DNA of 42,726 nucleotides. Source: Actinomycetota bacterium (GTDB lineage Bacteria > Actinomycetota > Acidimicrobiia > Acidimicrobiales > Ilumatobacteraceae). How positions within the stretch are numbered: the first letter of the stretch is position 1; every line of letters starts with the position of its first letter. Shown one piece after another: positions 15,154-21,790 of the stretch. The position numbers were made by a program, and so were the translations under genes. The notes beneath the pieces are model-generated. The model was given only the letters and a program-made list of their open reading frames with translations. It was not told the DNA's origin and made no database searches. The DNA lies in NCBI GenBank assembly GCA_030685215.1, contig JAUXQB010000227.1, positions 1 through 42,726 of the forward strand. The letters run 5' to 3'.

Positions 15154-15924
15154 TCACGCCGTTCGACGGCCGAGCGCCATGATCGTCAGGCCGCCCAGCA
15201 TGGTGAGCGCCCCGAGGAGCAGGATCGGCGACGTGCTGGCGCCTGTCGTCGGCAGCGTGCCGCCCTGGTCACCGAGCGCTGTCGTGCTGGTGACGGTGGT
15301 GGTCGGCCCGCCACTCGCCAGCGACGTGGTGGTCGCCGGCAACGTGGTGGTGGGACCGCCGCTCTCCCACGAGGTCGTGGTGACCGCCTCGGTCGTCGTC
15401 GTCACCGCCTCGGTGGTCGTCGTCGGCGGCTCGGTGGTCGTCGTCGGCGGCTCGGTGGTGGTGGTCGGCGGTTCCGTGGTGGTGGTCGGCGGCTCGGTGG
15501 TGGTGGTCGGCGGTTCGGTGGTGGTGGTCGGAGGCTGCGTGGTCGTGGTGGTCACCGGTGGAACGCACTCGTTGTTCCACATCGCCTGGCCGGCGGTGGT
15601 CCAGTTGAGACCGAACGGGATCACCCACGGGATCGGCGGGATGATGTCGCCCCACGTCTTCCCATCGGCCTTGGCACCGGGGTACCAGACGGCCACATCA
15701 CCGACGTGGTGCGAGTGGTCGTTCTGTCCCCAACCATCGACCGCGTCGTACGGCACCTCGATGTAGTTGTAGGGGTTCGTGTCGGTCGCCGCGTTGGTCG
15801 CGTGGCAGATCATCACCTTCGAATGAGTTGCTTCCGCCGCCTCCGGCGCGAGCAACACTGCACCCATCATCATTGTCAGACCGGCGATCGCTGTCGTCGC
15901 TCCAATTGCTAGACGGCTGCTCAT
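15154..15924 (-). CDS. sortase-anchored Thr-rich surface protein (LPTTG)
   Basis: 256 residues from ATG 15924, chosen because GGAGGAG lies 5-6 bases before it and a signal peptide follows at once (hydrophobic core near 10-30, likely cleavage around AEA-THS). Residues about 35-125 form a small domain starting KVMICHATN with NPYNYIEVP, WGQNDHSHHVGD and two cysteines, a pattern I associate with actinobacterial surface proteins of unknown function. Then comes a stalk of seven-residue TTTTEPP units, a Gly/Ser/Thr spacer, the sorting signal LPTTG, a hydrophobic helix and the tail RRTA. It should be linked to the cell wall by a sortase encoded elsewhere. It has its own candidate promoter and terminator. 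Confidence 0.85.
   Translation of the reverse strand: MSSRLAIGATTAIAGLTMMMGAVLLAPEAAEATHSKVMICHATNAATDTNPYNYIEVPYDAVDGWGQNDHSHHVGDVAVWYPGAKADGKTWGDIIPPIPWVIPFGLNWTTAGQAMWNNECVPPVTTTTTQPPTTTTEPPTTTTEPPTTTTEPPTTTTEPPTTTTEPPTTTTEAVTTTTEAVTTTSWESGGPTTTLPATTTSLASGGPTTTVTSTTALGDQGGTLPTTGASTSPILLLGALTMLGGLTIMALGRRTA
15383..15550 (-). repeat. eight 21-base coding repeats (TTTTEPP stalk)
   Basis: Eight contiguous 21-base units inside the surface protein gene. On the plus strand the core unit is GGCGGCTCGGTGGTCGTCG-like; variation is mostly at third positions. They encode five TTTTEPP, one TTTTQPP-like and two TTTTEAV units. Copy number may vary between strains. Confidence 0.85.
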
Positions 15925-16012
15925 GACGCTCCTCCGTCCTCTCATGCCACTCTTCGTGGCCCACGACCATCGTACGTGAGCCTCACGGAGAGTGGTGTGA
16001 GTCATTGGTCAC

Positions 16013-16040
16013 ATTCTGGAGAACCGCATGATATGGTCAA
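16013..16040 (-). promoter_or_regulatory. candidate housekeeping-type promoter of the surface protein gene
   Basis: On the minus strand TTGACC (16040-16035) and CAGAAT (16018-16013) are spaced by 16 bases, matching five and four of six consensus positions. It lies about 90 bases before ATG 15924 and just past the hairpin that ends the upstream gene. Confidence 0.4.
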
Positions 16041-16057
16041 GGTCGACCACGTTGGGT

Positions 16058-16102
16058 GGTGAGTCCCGCCTTCGTAGTGGCGGCAGGGACGCCTCACTCA
16101 CC
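16058..16102 (-). terminator. hairpin after the Kelch-like gene
   Basis: GGTGAGT (16058-16064) pairs with ACTCACC (16096-16102), and inside it GTCCCGCC pairs with GGC...GGGAC with a small bulge. It starts 23 bases beyond the stop at 16125 and separates that gene from the surface protein promoter. Confidence 0.5.
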
Positions 16103-16124
16103 TCATCTCACCCACCCAGAGGGG

Positions 16125-17327
16125 TCACGTCGGAGGAGGGGGCACCCACAACCACGCGTCGGCGAGCAGCGGCGACTCGGTGTCATTGCCGCCCGTGTCG
16201 ACCACCGTCGACCAGTCCTGCCCGCCGAACACGAGCAGGCCGTGCCGGCCGCCGGCGATGGCGGGCCAGTCGCGACCGTCGACCAGGGCCATCGGGAGCC
16301 AGACGCCCGCGCGCGCGTCCCACACCGGCCCGTCGCGGCCGGTGATGTGCGTCCCTGCGCCGGTGATCAGCCCGATCGCAGTGGTCGTGCTGCCCGAGCC
16401 CTCCGGCAACGTCGGCAGCGCACTCCAGGCGAGCGTCCCGGCGTCGAAGACGCCGCCTGCCGAGCCGTCGTACGCGTAGGGACTGAACAGCAGGGTGTCG
16501 CCGACCACCGAGCTGCGCACGCCGCGCACCGCCCCGGTCGTGAGGGTGACCCAACCGGACTCGTCGTCGGCCAGGCGCAGGATGGTGGCCGCGTGCTGCT
16601 CGTCGGTGGCGACGAGCAGCAGGCCTGATGGGGTGTCGTAGAGCCAGCGGGACACATCGTCGGGCAGCCCGTGATCTGGCAGCTGCGACCATGTGCCGCT
16701 CGTCGGTTCGAGCATCCACTGGTCCGAACCCGCGATCATCCCGTCGACGGGGAACACCACCAGACGATCGCGATGCGCCAGCATGGCGAGACCGAGGTTG
16801 TCCGGCAGATCGCCGATCTCGGTCCAGGTGTCGGCGACCGTGGAGTAGCGCAGCAGACGCATCTCGACGCCGAACTCGGGAAAGCCCGACAGCAGGTAGA
16901 TGTCGTCGCCGATCACGGCAGTGCTCGCGTTGGCCACGTCGATCGGCGCATCGGCCATTGCGCGCCAGGTGCCACGGACCACGTGGTACGCCGCGCCGTC
17001 TCGGAACACGCGGCCGACGAGCGGGCAGTTGTCGCCCGGCCGGCACACGTACTCGCTGCCGCCGAACACGTAGACCTCGTCGCCGACCACCGCGGTGACC
17101 GCGAATGTTCGCGGGTCGAGCGGAGCGTCGGGCAGGCGATTCCAGCCACTGGCGTAGATCATCGGGGGAGTGGTGGTGGTCGAGGTGACGGAACTGTCCG
17201 GTGCCGAGGAAGTAGTCGGTTCGCTCGCCGACTCACCCAGGTCTCGTCGCACCAGCACGGCGGCGACCACCGCAGCGGTGGCCACCATGAGCCCGACCGA
17301 GAGGGCAGTACGGGTACCGGTTCTCAT
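16125..17327 (-). CDS. membrane-anchored Kelch-like beta-propeller protein
   Basis: 400 residues from ATG 17327, which overlaps the upstream stop as ATGA. A signal anchor (TALSVGLMVATAAVVAAVLV) is followed by a Ser/Thr-rich linker (SVTSTTTTPP) and then repeated Kelch-type blades: WNRLPDAPLDPRT...GDEVYVFGGS, WRAMADAPIDVAN...GDDIYLLSG, WTEIGDLPD...RLVVF, WSQLPD, and a final GLLVFGGQDW. Two cysteines (VCRPGDNCP) may form a disulfide in the first blade. Kelch propellers bind proteins or sugars, or carry galactose-oxidase-like activity; the copper ligands of galactose oxidase are not evident. It is likely exported and tethered. It is translationally coupled to the DUF1801-YwqK gene. Confidence 0.82.
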   Translation of the reverse strand: MRTGTRTALSVGLMVATAAVVAAVLVRRDLGESASEPTTSSAPDSSVTSTTTTPPMIYASGWNRLPDAPLDPRTFAVTAVVGDEVYVFGGSEYVCRPGDNCPLVGRVFRDGAAYHVVRGTWRAMADAPIDVANASTAVIGDDIYLLSGFPEFGVEMRLLRYSTVADTWTEIGDLPDNLGLAMLAHRDRLVVFPVDGMIAGSDQWMLEPTSGTWSQLPDHGLPDDVSRWLYDTPSGLLLVATDEQHAATILRLADDESGWVTLTTGAVRGVRSSVVGDTLLFSPYAYDGSAGGVFDAGTLAWSALPTLPEGSGSTTTAIGLITGAGTHITGRDGPVWDARAGVWLPMALVDGRDWPAIAGGRHGLLVFGGQDWSTVVDTGGNDTESPLLADAWLWVPPPPT

Positions 17328-17905
17328 GGCTGCTTCGATGCGACGAACTGGGTCTCCTTGACGAGTGCCCCGCTGCGATCGAACGTGCGCCACGAGCCCG
17401 TCTGCTCACCCGTCCTGAAACTGCCGCTGCGCATGAGCGACCCGTCCTTGCGGTAGAACGACCAGGCTCCGTGCATCGCCCCGTTGCGCAGCATGCCCTT
17501 CAGCTTCAACGCACCGTTGTCGTAGAACTCGCGCGCGAAGCCCTTCGCCGCGTCGCTGTCGGTGATGGCCTGCAGCTTGGCCGCGACGACGAGGCGAACG
17601 ACCCCGATGGGGAGCGGACGGTCGATCGGGAACCGGAGCGTGCCCTTGTCGATGTCGTACCCGTCGAGGTGGGACGCAATGCCGTCGAGCGCGATGCCGC
17701 TGTGCGGGAAGAGCGAGCAGTGCCGCACGAAGCCGGCATAGCTGACCACAGAGGTGCCGTCGACCTGGAACGTGGGCATCGCGTAGGTCATGCACTCGGT
17801 GGCAGCGGGCAGCACCCGGCGCAACGTGGAGCGGACCGCGAGCAGCGTCGCGCGTTGCGGCAGCGGCTGCGCGGCCAGGTAGGCATCGATGGGGTCGGCG
17901 GCCAT
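17324..17905 (-). CDS. DUF1801 (YdhG-like) domain fused to YwqK/MORN-like repeats
   Basis: 193 residues from ATG 17905. Residues about 5-115 match the DUF1801/YdhG pattern: IDAYLAAQPLPQRATLLAVR, then ECMTYAMPTFQVDG, LFPHSGIAL and KGTLRFPIDRPLPIGVVRLV. This family has a frataxin-like fold and is sometimes called an iron chaperone, without firm proof. Residues about 128-190 hold three YwqK/MORN-like strands (FYDNGALKLKGMLRNG, SFYRKDGSLMRSGSF, RTFDRSGALVKETQF). The fusion is uncommon to my knowledge. There is no signal peptide. Its stop overlaps the start of the Kelch gene by four bases; its own start faces SelO across 45 bases, a divergent promoter gap. Confidence 0.78.
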   Translation of the reverse strand: MAADPIDAYLAAQPLPQRATLLAVRSTLRRVLPAATECMTYAMPTFQVDGTSVVSYAGFVRHCSLFPHSGIALDGIASHLDGYDIDKGTLRFPIDRPLPIGVVRLVVAAKLQAITDSDAAKGFAREFYDNGALKLKGMLRNGAMHGAWSFYRKDGSLMRSGSFRTGEQTGSWRTFDRSGALVKETQFVASKQP

Positions 17906-17950
17906 CGCCCGAATGTAGCGCTCCGCGCGCGTCGGTAGCCTCGAAGGACC

Positions 17951-19456
17951 ATGGACGTCACGCCCAACGACATGCCCAACGTCACGACCGCCACAGAGTT
18001 GCACCTCGACAACTGGTTCGTGCGCGACCTCGAGGGCATGTACGAGCCGTGGACCGCCACGGTCGCCTCGGCGCCACGACTGCTCGTGCTCAACCGGGCG
18101 CTGGCCACTGAACTGGGCATCGACGCCGAGTGGCTCGCATCGCCCGACGGCGTGGCCACGCTCGTCGGCAACGCGGTGCCGGCCGGGGCGACTCCCGTCG
18201 CGCAGGCCTACTCGGGCCATCAGTTCGGCGGTTTCTCACCGCGCCTCGGTGACGGTCGCGCGCTGCTGCTCGGCGAGTTGCTCGGGCCCGAAGGTGAGCG
18301 GCGCGATCTGCACCTGAAGGGCAGCGGCCGCACGCCATTCGCTCGTGGTGGCGACGGCAAGGCGGCCGTCGGCCCGATGCTGCGCGAGTACCTGATGGGT
18401 GAAGCGATGCACTCGCTCGGCATTCCAACCACGCGAGCGCTCGCGGTGGTCGCCACCGGCGACCCGGTGGTGCGCGACACCGTGCTGCCCGGCGCAGTGC
18501 TCGCCCGCGTCGCCGCCAGCCACCTGCCCGTGGGCACCTTCCAGTACGCGGCGGCGCATCTCGACACCGCCACCGTTCGGCGCGTCGCCGACCACGCCAT
18601 CGCCCGCCACTACCCGCACGTCGCCGCAGCCGCGAACCCGTATCTGGCGCTCCTGGAAGCAGTGGTGCGGGCGCAGGCAGAGCTGGTCGCACGTTGGATG
18701 CTCGTCGGGTTCATCCACGGTGTGATGAACACCGACAACACCACCATCTCCGGCGAGACCATCGACTACGGGCCGTGCGCGTTCATGGATGCCTACGACC
18801 CGGCGACCGTGTTCAGTTCCATCGACCATGGCGGAAGGTACGCGTTCGGCACGCAACCGCAGGTGGTGCAGTGGAACCTGGCCCGGCTGGCCGAGACTCT
18901 GCTGCCGCTCGTCCACGAGCAGAGCGACCAGGCGGTCGAGCTCGCCCTGGAAGCCCTGCGCCGCTTCCCCGCCGACTTCGACGAGGTGTGGTCGGCAGGC
19001 ATGCGCGCCAAACTCGGCCTCGCGCACCCTGCCGACGACGGCCAGCTGGTGAACGATCTGTTCGTGCTGCTGCACGCGCAGCAGATCGACCACACCACGT
19101 TCTTCCGGCTGCTCTCCTCGGCCGCATCGGGCGATGCACAGCCGGTTCGCAGCCTGTTCGACGATCCCGGAGCGTTCGAGTCGTGGTCGGCGGCGTGGAC
19201 GGACCGTCTCCATCAGGAGCGGCGCCCGAGTGCCGAGGTGGCCGCCGGCATGAACCTGGTCAACCCGGTGTACATCCCGCGCAACCACCTCGTCGAGGAG
19301 GCGCTCGACGCCGCGTCGACGCACGACGACCTCGCGCCGCTGCGTCGCCTGCTCGACGCGATCACGCAACCGTTCACCGAGCGGCCGGGCTTCGAGGCGT
19401 TCGCCGAGCCGGCACCGGCGTCGTTCGGGCGCCACCAGACCTTCTGCGGCACCTGA
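17951..19456 (+). CDS. selO: SelO family protein adenylyltransferase (YdiU)
   Basis: 501 residues, the usual length. SelO is a pseudokinase-fold enzyme that transfers AMP from ATP to hydroxyl side chains of proteins and is linked to redox stress. Marks: [19 protein letters not shown] at 87-104, [20 protein letters not shown] with Lys123 for ATP binding, HGVMNTDN at 256-263, and [10 protein letters not shown] with Asp272 as metal ligand. The C-terminus is FCGT with a cysteine, the position of the selenocysteine region in eukaryotic relatives. ATG 17951 was used; an ATG at 17972 is a possible alternative. It is divergent from the DUF1801 fusion. Confidence 0.93.
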   Translation: MDVTPNDMPNVTTATELHLDNWFVRDLEGMYEPWTATVASAPRLLVLNRALATELGIDAEWLASPDGVATLVGNAVPAGATPVAQAYSGHQFGGFSPRLGDGRALLLGELLGPEGERRDLHLKGSGRTPFARGGDGKAAVGPMLREYLMGEAMHSLGIPTTRALAVVATGDPVVRDTVLPGAVLARVAASHLPVGTFQYAAAHLDTATVRRVADHAIARHYPHVAAAANPYLALLEAVVRAQAELVARWMLVGFIHGVMNTDNTTISGETIDYGPCAFMDAYDPATVFSSIDHGGRYAFGTQPQVVQWNLARLAETLLPLVHEQSDQAVELALEALRRFPADFDEVWSAGMRAKLGLAHPADDGQLVNDLFVLLHAQQIDHTTFFRLLSSAASGDAQPVRSLFDDPGAFESWSAAWTDRLHQERRPSAEVAAGMNLVNPVYIPRNHLVEEALDAASTHDDLAPLRRLLDAITQPFTERPGFEAFAEPAPASFGRHQTFCGT

Positions 19457-19631
19457 CCCGTCGGCAAGGTCGCACCCGGCCGAGTCGATCGGTCCGTCGC
19501 AGGTCAGCGGTGGCGAGCGTGAAAGATCGATTGAAAGGTTGGCGTCGGCGCTCATCCCGGCAGAGCGCGATGCCGATGATGCTTGCGGAGACCCCGTCTC
19601 CGACGTGGTCTCGTGAGGATCGGAAAGGTCG

Positions 19632-20888
19632 ATGAACACCGCAGTGAGGGTCCCGTTCGAGCAGCGCCGCGACGAGATGGCTGCGGAAGTGCTCGACCTG
19701 CTCCCTGAGCGGGTCGTGCGCTATCGGCTGCCCGACTTCACCATCGTGTACTGCAACTCGGCGTGGGCTGCGTTCAACAAGCTGTGTCCGGCCGACGTGG
19801 TCGGTCGTTCGCTGCGCGAGTTCCTGTCGGACCACGGCAACGCGGGCCTCGAGCTCGCGGTCAGCCGGCTCAGCGCGGAGACGCCCGTGTTGGCCGACCC
19901 GGTCGCCCGCCAGGACCTCGACTCGCCCGACAGCTGGATGCAGTGGGTCGACCGGCTGCTGCCCTGCGGCGAGGTCATCGCGACCGGTCGAGACGTCAGC
20001 GCCCAGTATCTCGCCGAACGTCAGCTCGCCGAGAGCGAGGTGCGATTTCGTGACCTGGCCGACCACTCGGCCGATGTGGTGTGGCGCTTCCGTGGGGAGC
20101 CGCATCCGCACTTCGACTACATGAGCCCGTCGGTCGAGCGCGTGCTGGGGCACCCTCCCGAGTACTTCCTCGACGACTTCCGCCGATTGCTCGACATGGT
20201 CGACGAAGAGGGTCGCCAGCTGATCTTCGGTGCGCTGCGGGGCGAGCCACTGCCGGATCGATGCGACTTCCGCTACCTCCGCGACGACGGTGCCATCGTG
20301 ATCGGCGAGATGCACGCAACCGCCATCCCGAACGGGTTGCAGGGCGTGAGCCGCGACGTCACCCAGTTGCGTGAGTTGCAGGCAGAGCTGCAGGCGCTGG
20401 CACTGCACGATCCGCTCACCGGTCTCGCCAACCGCCGCCTGCTCGACGAGCTGCTCGCGGCTGCGTTGGCGCGAAATGAGCGCACCGGGGCCGAGGTCGC
20501 CGTGGCGTACATCGATCTCGACGACTTCAAGATCGTCAACGACACGTTCGGGCACGATGCCGGCGACCTGGTGCTCCGCGAAGTTGCTCGCCGCCTCCTC
20601 GACACCGTCCGCAGCGCCGATGTGGCTGCCCGGGTCGGTGGCGACGAGTTCGTGGTGGTGCACGATCTGGGTGCGGGGGAGCGGACGAACCTGGCGCAGC
20701 GCATCGAGGCGGCGCTGGCCGACCCGTACGACCTCGGCGGCCTGCTCGTGACCTGTCGTGCGAGTGTCGGACAGACGGACACCCGCCATGTCGGGGCCGA
20801 TGCGGCGGCACTGATCGCCGGCGCGGACGCCGACATGTTCGAGGTGAAGCGCGCCCGCGGTTGGGTGCCGCACCCGCTCGCCGGATAA
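19632..20888 (+). CDS. diguanylate cyclase with PAS sensors
   Basis: 418 residues from ATG 19632. Residues about 20-125 read as a first PAS domain (RVVRYRLPDFTIVYCNSAWAAF), and about 135-245 as a second PAS with PAC (FRDLADHSADVVWRF, FDYMSPSVERVLGH, ending GVSRDVTQL). After a coiled linker (LRELQAELQALA) the GGDEF domain follows with HDPLTGLANRR, DLDDFKIVNDTFGHDAGD and GGDEF at 336-340. An I-site RSAD lies five residues before (327-330). No membrane segment is present. It should make c-di-GMP in response to a cytoplasmic cue; the cofactor of the PAS domains cannot be read. It leads a short plus-strand run followed 110 bases later by the STAS gene. Confidence 0.9.
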   Translation: MNTAVRVPFEQRRDEMAAEVLDLLPERVVRYRLPDFTIVYCNSAWAAFNKLCPADVVGRSLREFLSDHGNAGLELAVSRLSAETPVLADPVARQDLDSPDSWMQWVDRLLPCGEVIATGRDVSAQYLAERQLAESEVRFRDLADHSADVVWRFRGEPHPHFDYMSPSVERVLGHPPEYFLDDFRRLLDMVDEEGRQLIFGALRGEPLPDRCDFRYLRDDGAIVIGEMHATAIPNGLQGVSRDVTQLRELQAELQALALHDPLTGLANRRLLDELLAAALARNERTGAEVAVAYIDLDDFKIVNDTFGHDAGDLVLREVARRLLDTVRSADVAARVGGDEFVVVHDLGAGERTNLAQRIEAALADPYDLGGLLVTCRASVGQTDTRHVGADAAALIAGADADMFEVKRARGWVPHPLAG

Positions 20889-20998
20889 TTGCCCCGCAAT
20901 GGACCAGAGAGGTCTACGATGCAGTCGAGCGTGCACATCGTGCATTCGATCGCGTTGCTCCGGACCCTGGTTGCGCCTCTGACGTCAGGAGGTTCGCC

Positions 20999-21322
20999 GT
21001 GCTGGATCTGGTTCCCCGCCTCGACGCGGTGGGCGATGCCTTCTCGTTGCGAATCACGGTCGATGGCGGGTGCCGTGTGGTGCACGTGACGGGCGAGCTC
21101 GACATGGCGAGCCGCGTCGCGATGGTCGACGGCTGCACTGCCGGCGACTCGCTGGAGGTCGTGGTCGATCTCGCTGGAGCGACGTTCATGGACTGCTCCG
21201 GCTACGGTGCGTTGGTGAGGGCGACGGGCGTGTTGCGCACACGTGGCGGATCGCTGACGCTCACCGGTGAGGTGGGCGAGCCCGCTCGCCTGCTGTCCCT
21301 GCTCGACAGGAAGGAACACTGA
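20999..21322 (+). CDS. STAS-domain anti-sigma-factor antagonist-like protein
   Basis: 107 residues from GTG 20999; AGGAGG ends six bases before it, which decides the start over the longer open frame. The protein is a single STAS domain: RVVHVTGELDMASRVAM, LEVVVDLAGATFMDCSGYGALVRA with Ser67 at the position phosphorylated in SpoIIAA/RsbV, and GGSLTLTGEVGEPARLLSLL. Such proteins bind anti-sigma kinases when unphosphorylated and so release a sigma factor. No kinase or sigma gene lies beside it. Its stop shares one base with the next ATG (TGATG), so it is made together with the RsbRD-like protein. Confidence 0.88.
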   Translation: MLDLVPRLDAVGDAFSLRITVDGGCRVVHVTGELDMASRVAMVDGCTAGDSLEVVVDLAGATFMDCSGYGALVRATGVLRTRGGSLTLTGEVGEPARLLSLLDRKEH

Positions 21323-21777
21323 TGCCGTCAGTGCTGGAAGTGCTCGACAACGAGAGTGACCGAATTCTGGAGCGGGCACTCGACGAACTGGTCCGATCGA
21401 ACGAGGTGCACTACGCAGACCTCGGACCGGAACTGGCCCGCACGCGCCTCGCCGACCTGCTCGCCCTGGTGACCTCCAGCATCGCCCAGCGCGACCTCGT
21501 CCCTATGATCGAGTACTCCACGACCGTCGCCGACGAGCGCTTCGACGCCGGGTTCGACATTCGAGAGGTGCAACGAGCGTTCCACGTGCTGGAGGAAGCG
21601 ATCTGGGAGCGAGTGGTCGACACCGTGGAGCCGAGCGACCTGGCCGAAGCGATCGGGCTGGTGGGCACGGTGCTCGGTGCCGGCCGCGATGCGCTGGCTC
21701 GCGAGTACGTGTCGCGCGCATCGAAGCAACACGTCACATCGCTCGATCTCGGTGCGCTGTTCCGCGGCGGACGCTGA
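21322..21777 (+). CDS. RsbRD N-terminal-like sensor protein
   Basis: 151 residues, all helical. The pattern ESDRILERALDELVRSN, ARTRLADLLALVTSSI, MIEYSTTVADERFDAGFDI and EVQRAFHVLEEAIWERVVD resembles the N-terminal regulatory domain of RsbRD-type stressosome or co-antagonist proteins, here free-standing and without its own STAS domain. That domain is encoded by the gene just upstream with a one-base overlap, so the pair may work as a split RsbRD. It probably senses a signal and passes it to a partner-switching module. The family call is moderately sure; the ligand is unknown. It converges on the GGDEF-EAL gene with 13 bases between stops. Confidence 0.72.
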   Translation: MPSVLEVLDNESDRILERALDELVRSNEVHYADLGPELARTRLADLLALVTSSIAQRDLVPMIEYSTTVADERFDAGFDIREVQRAFHVLEEAIWERVVDTVEPSDLAEAIGLVGTVLGAGRDALAREYVSRASKQHVTSLDLGALFRGGR

Positions 21778-21790
21778 CCGCGTCTGCTGA

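Noticed and set aside
19457-19631. Possible riboswitch before the PAS-GGDEF gene
   Set aside because: No conserved c-di-GMP or other riboswitch core sequence could be recognised in the 175 bases.
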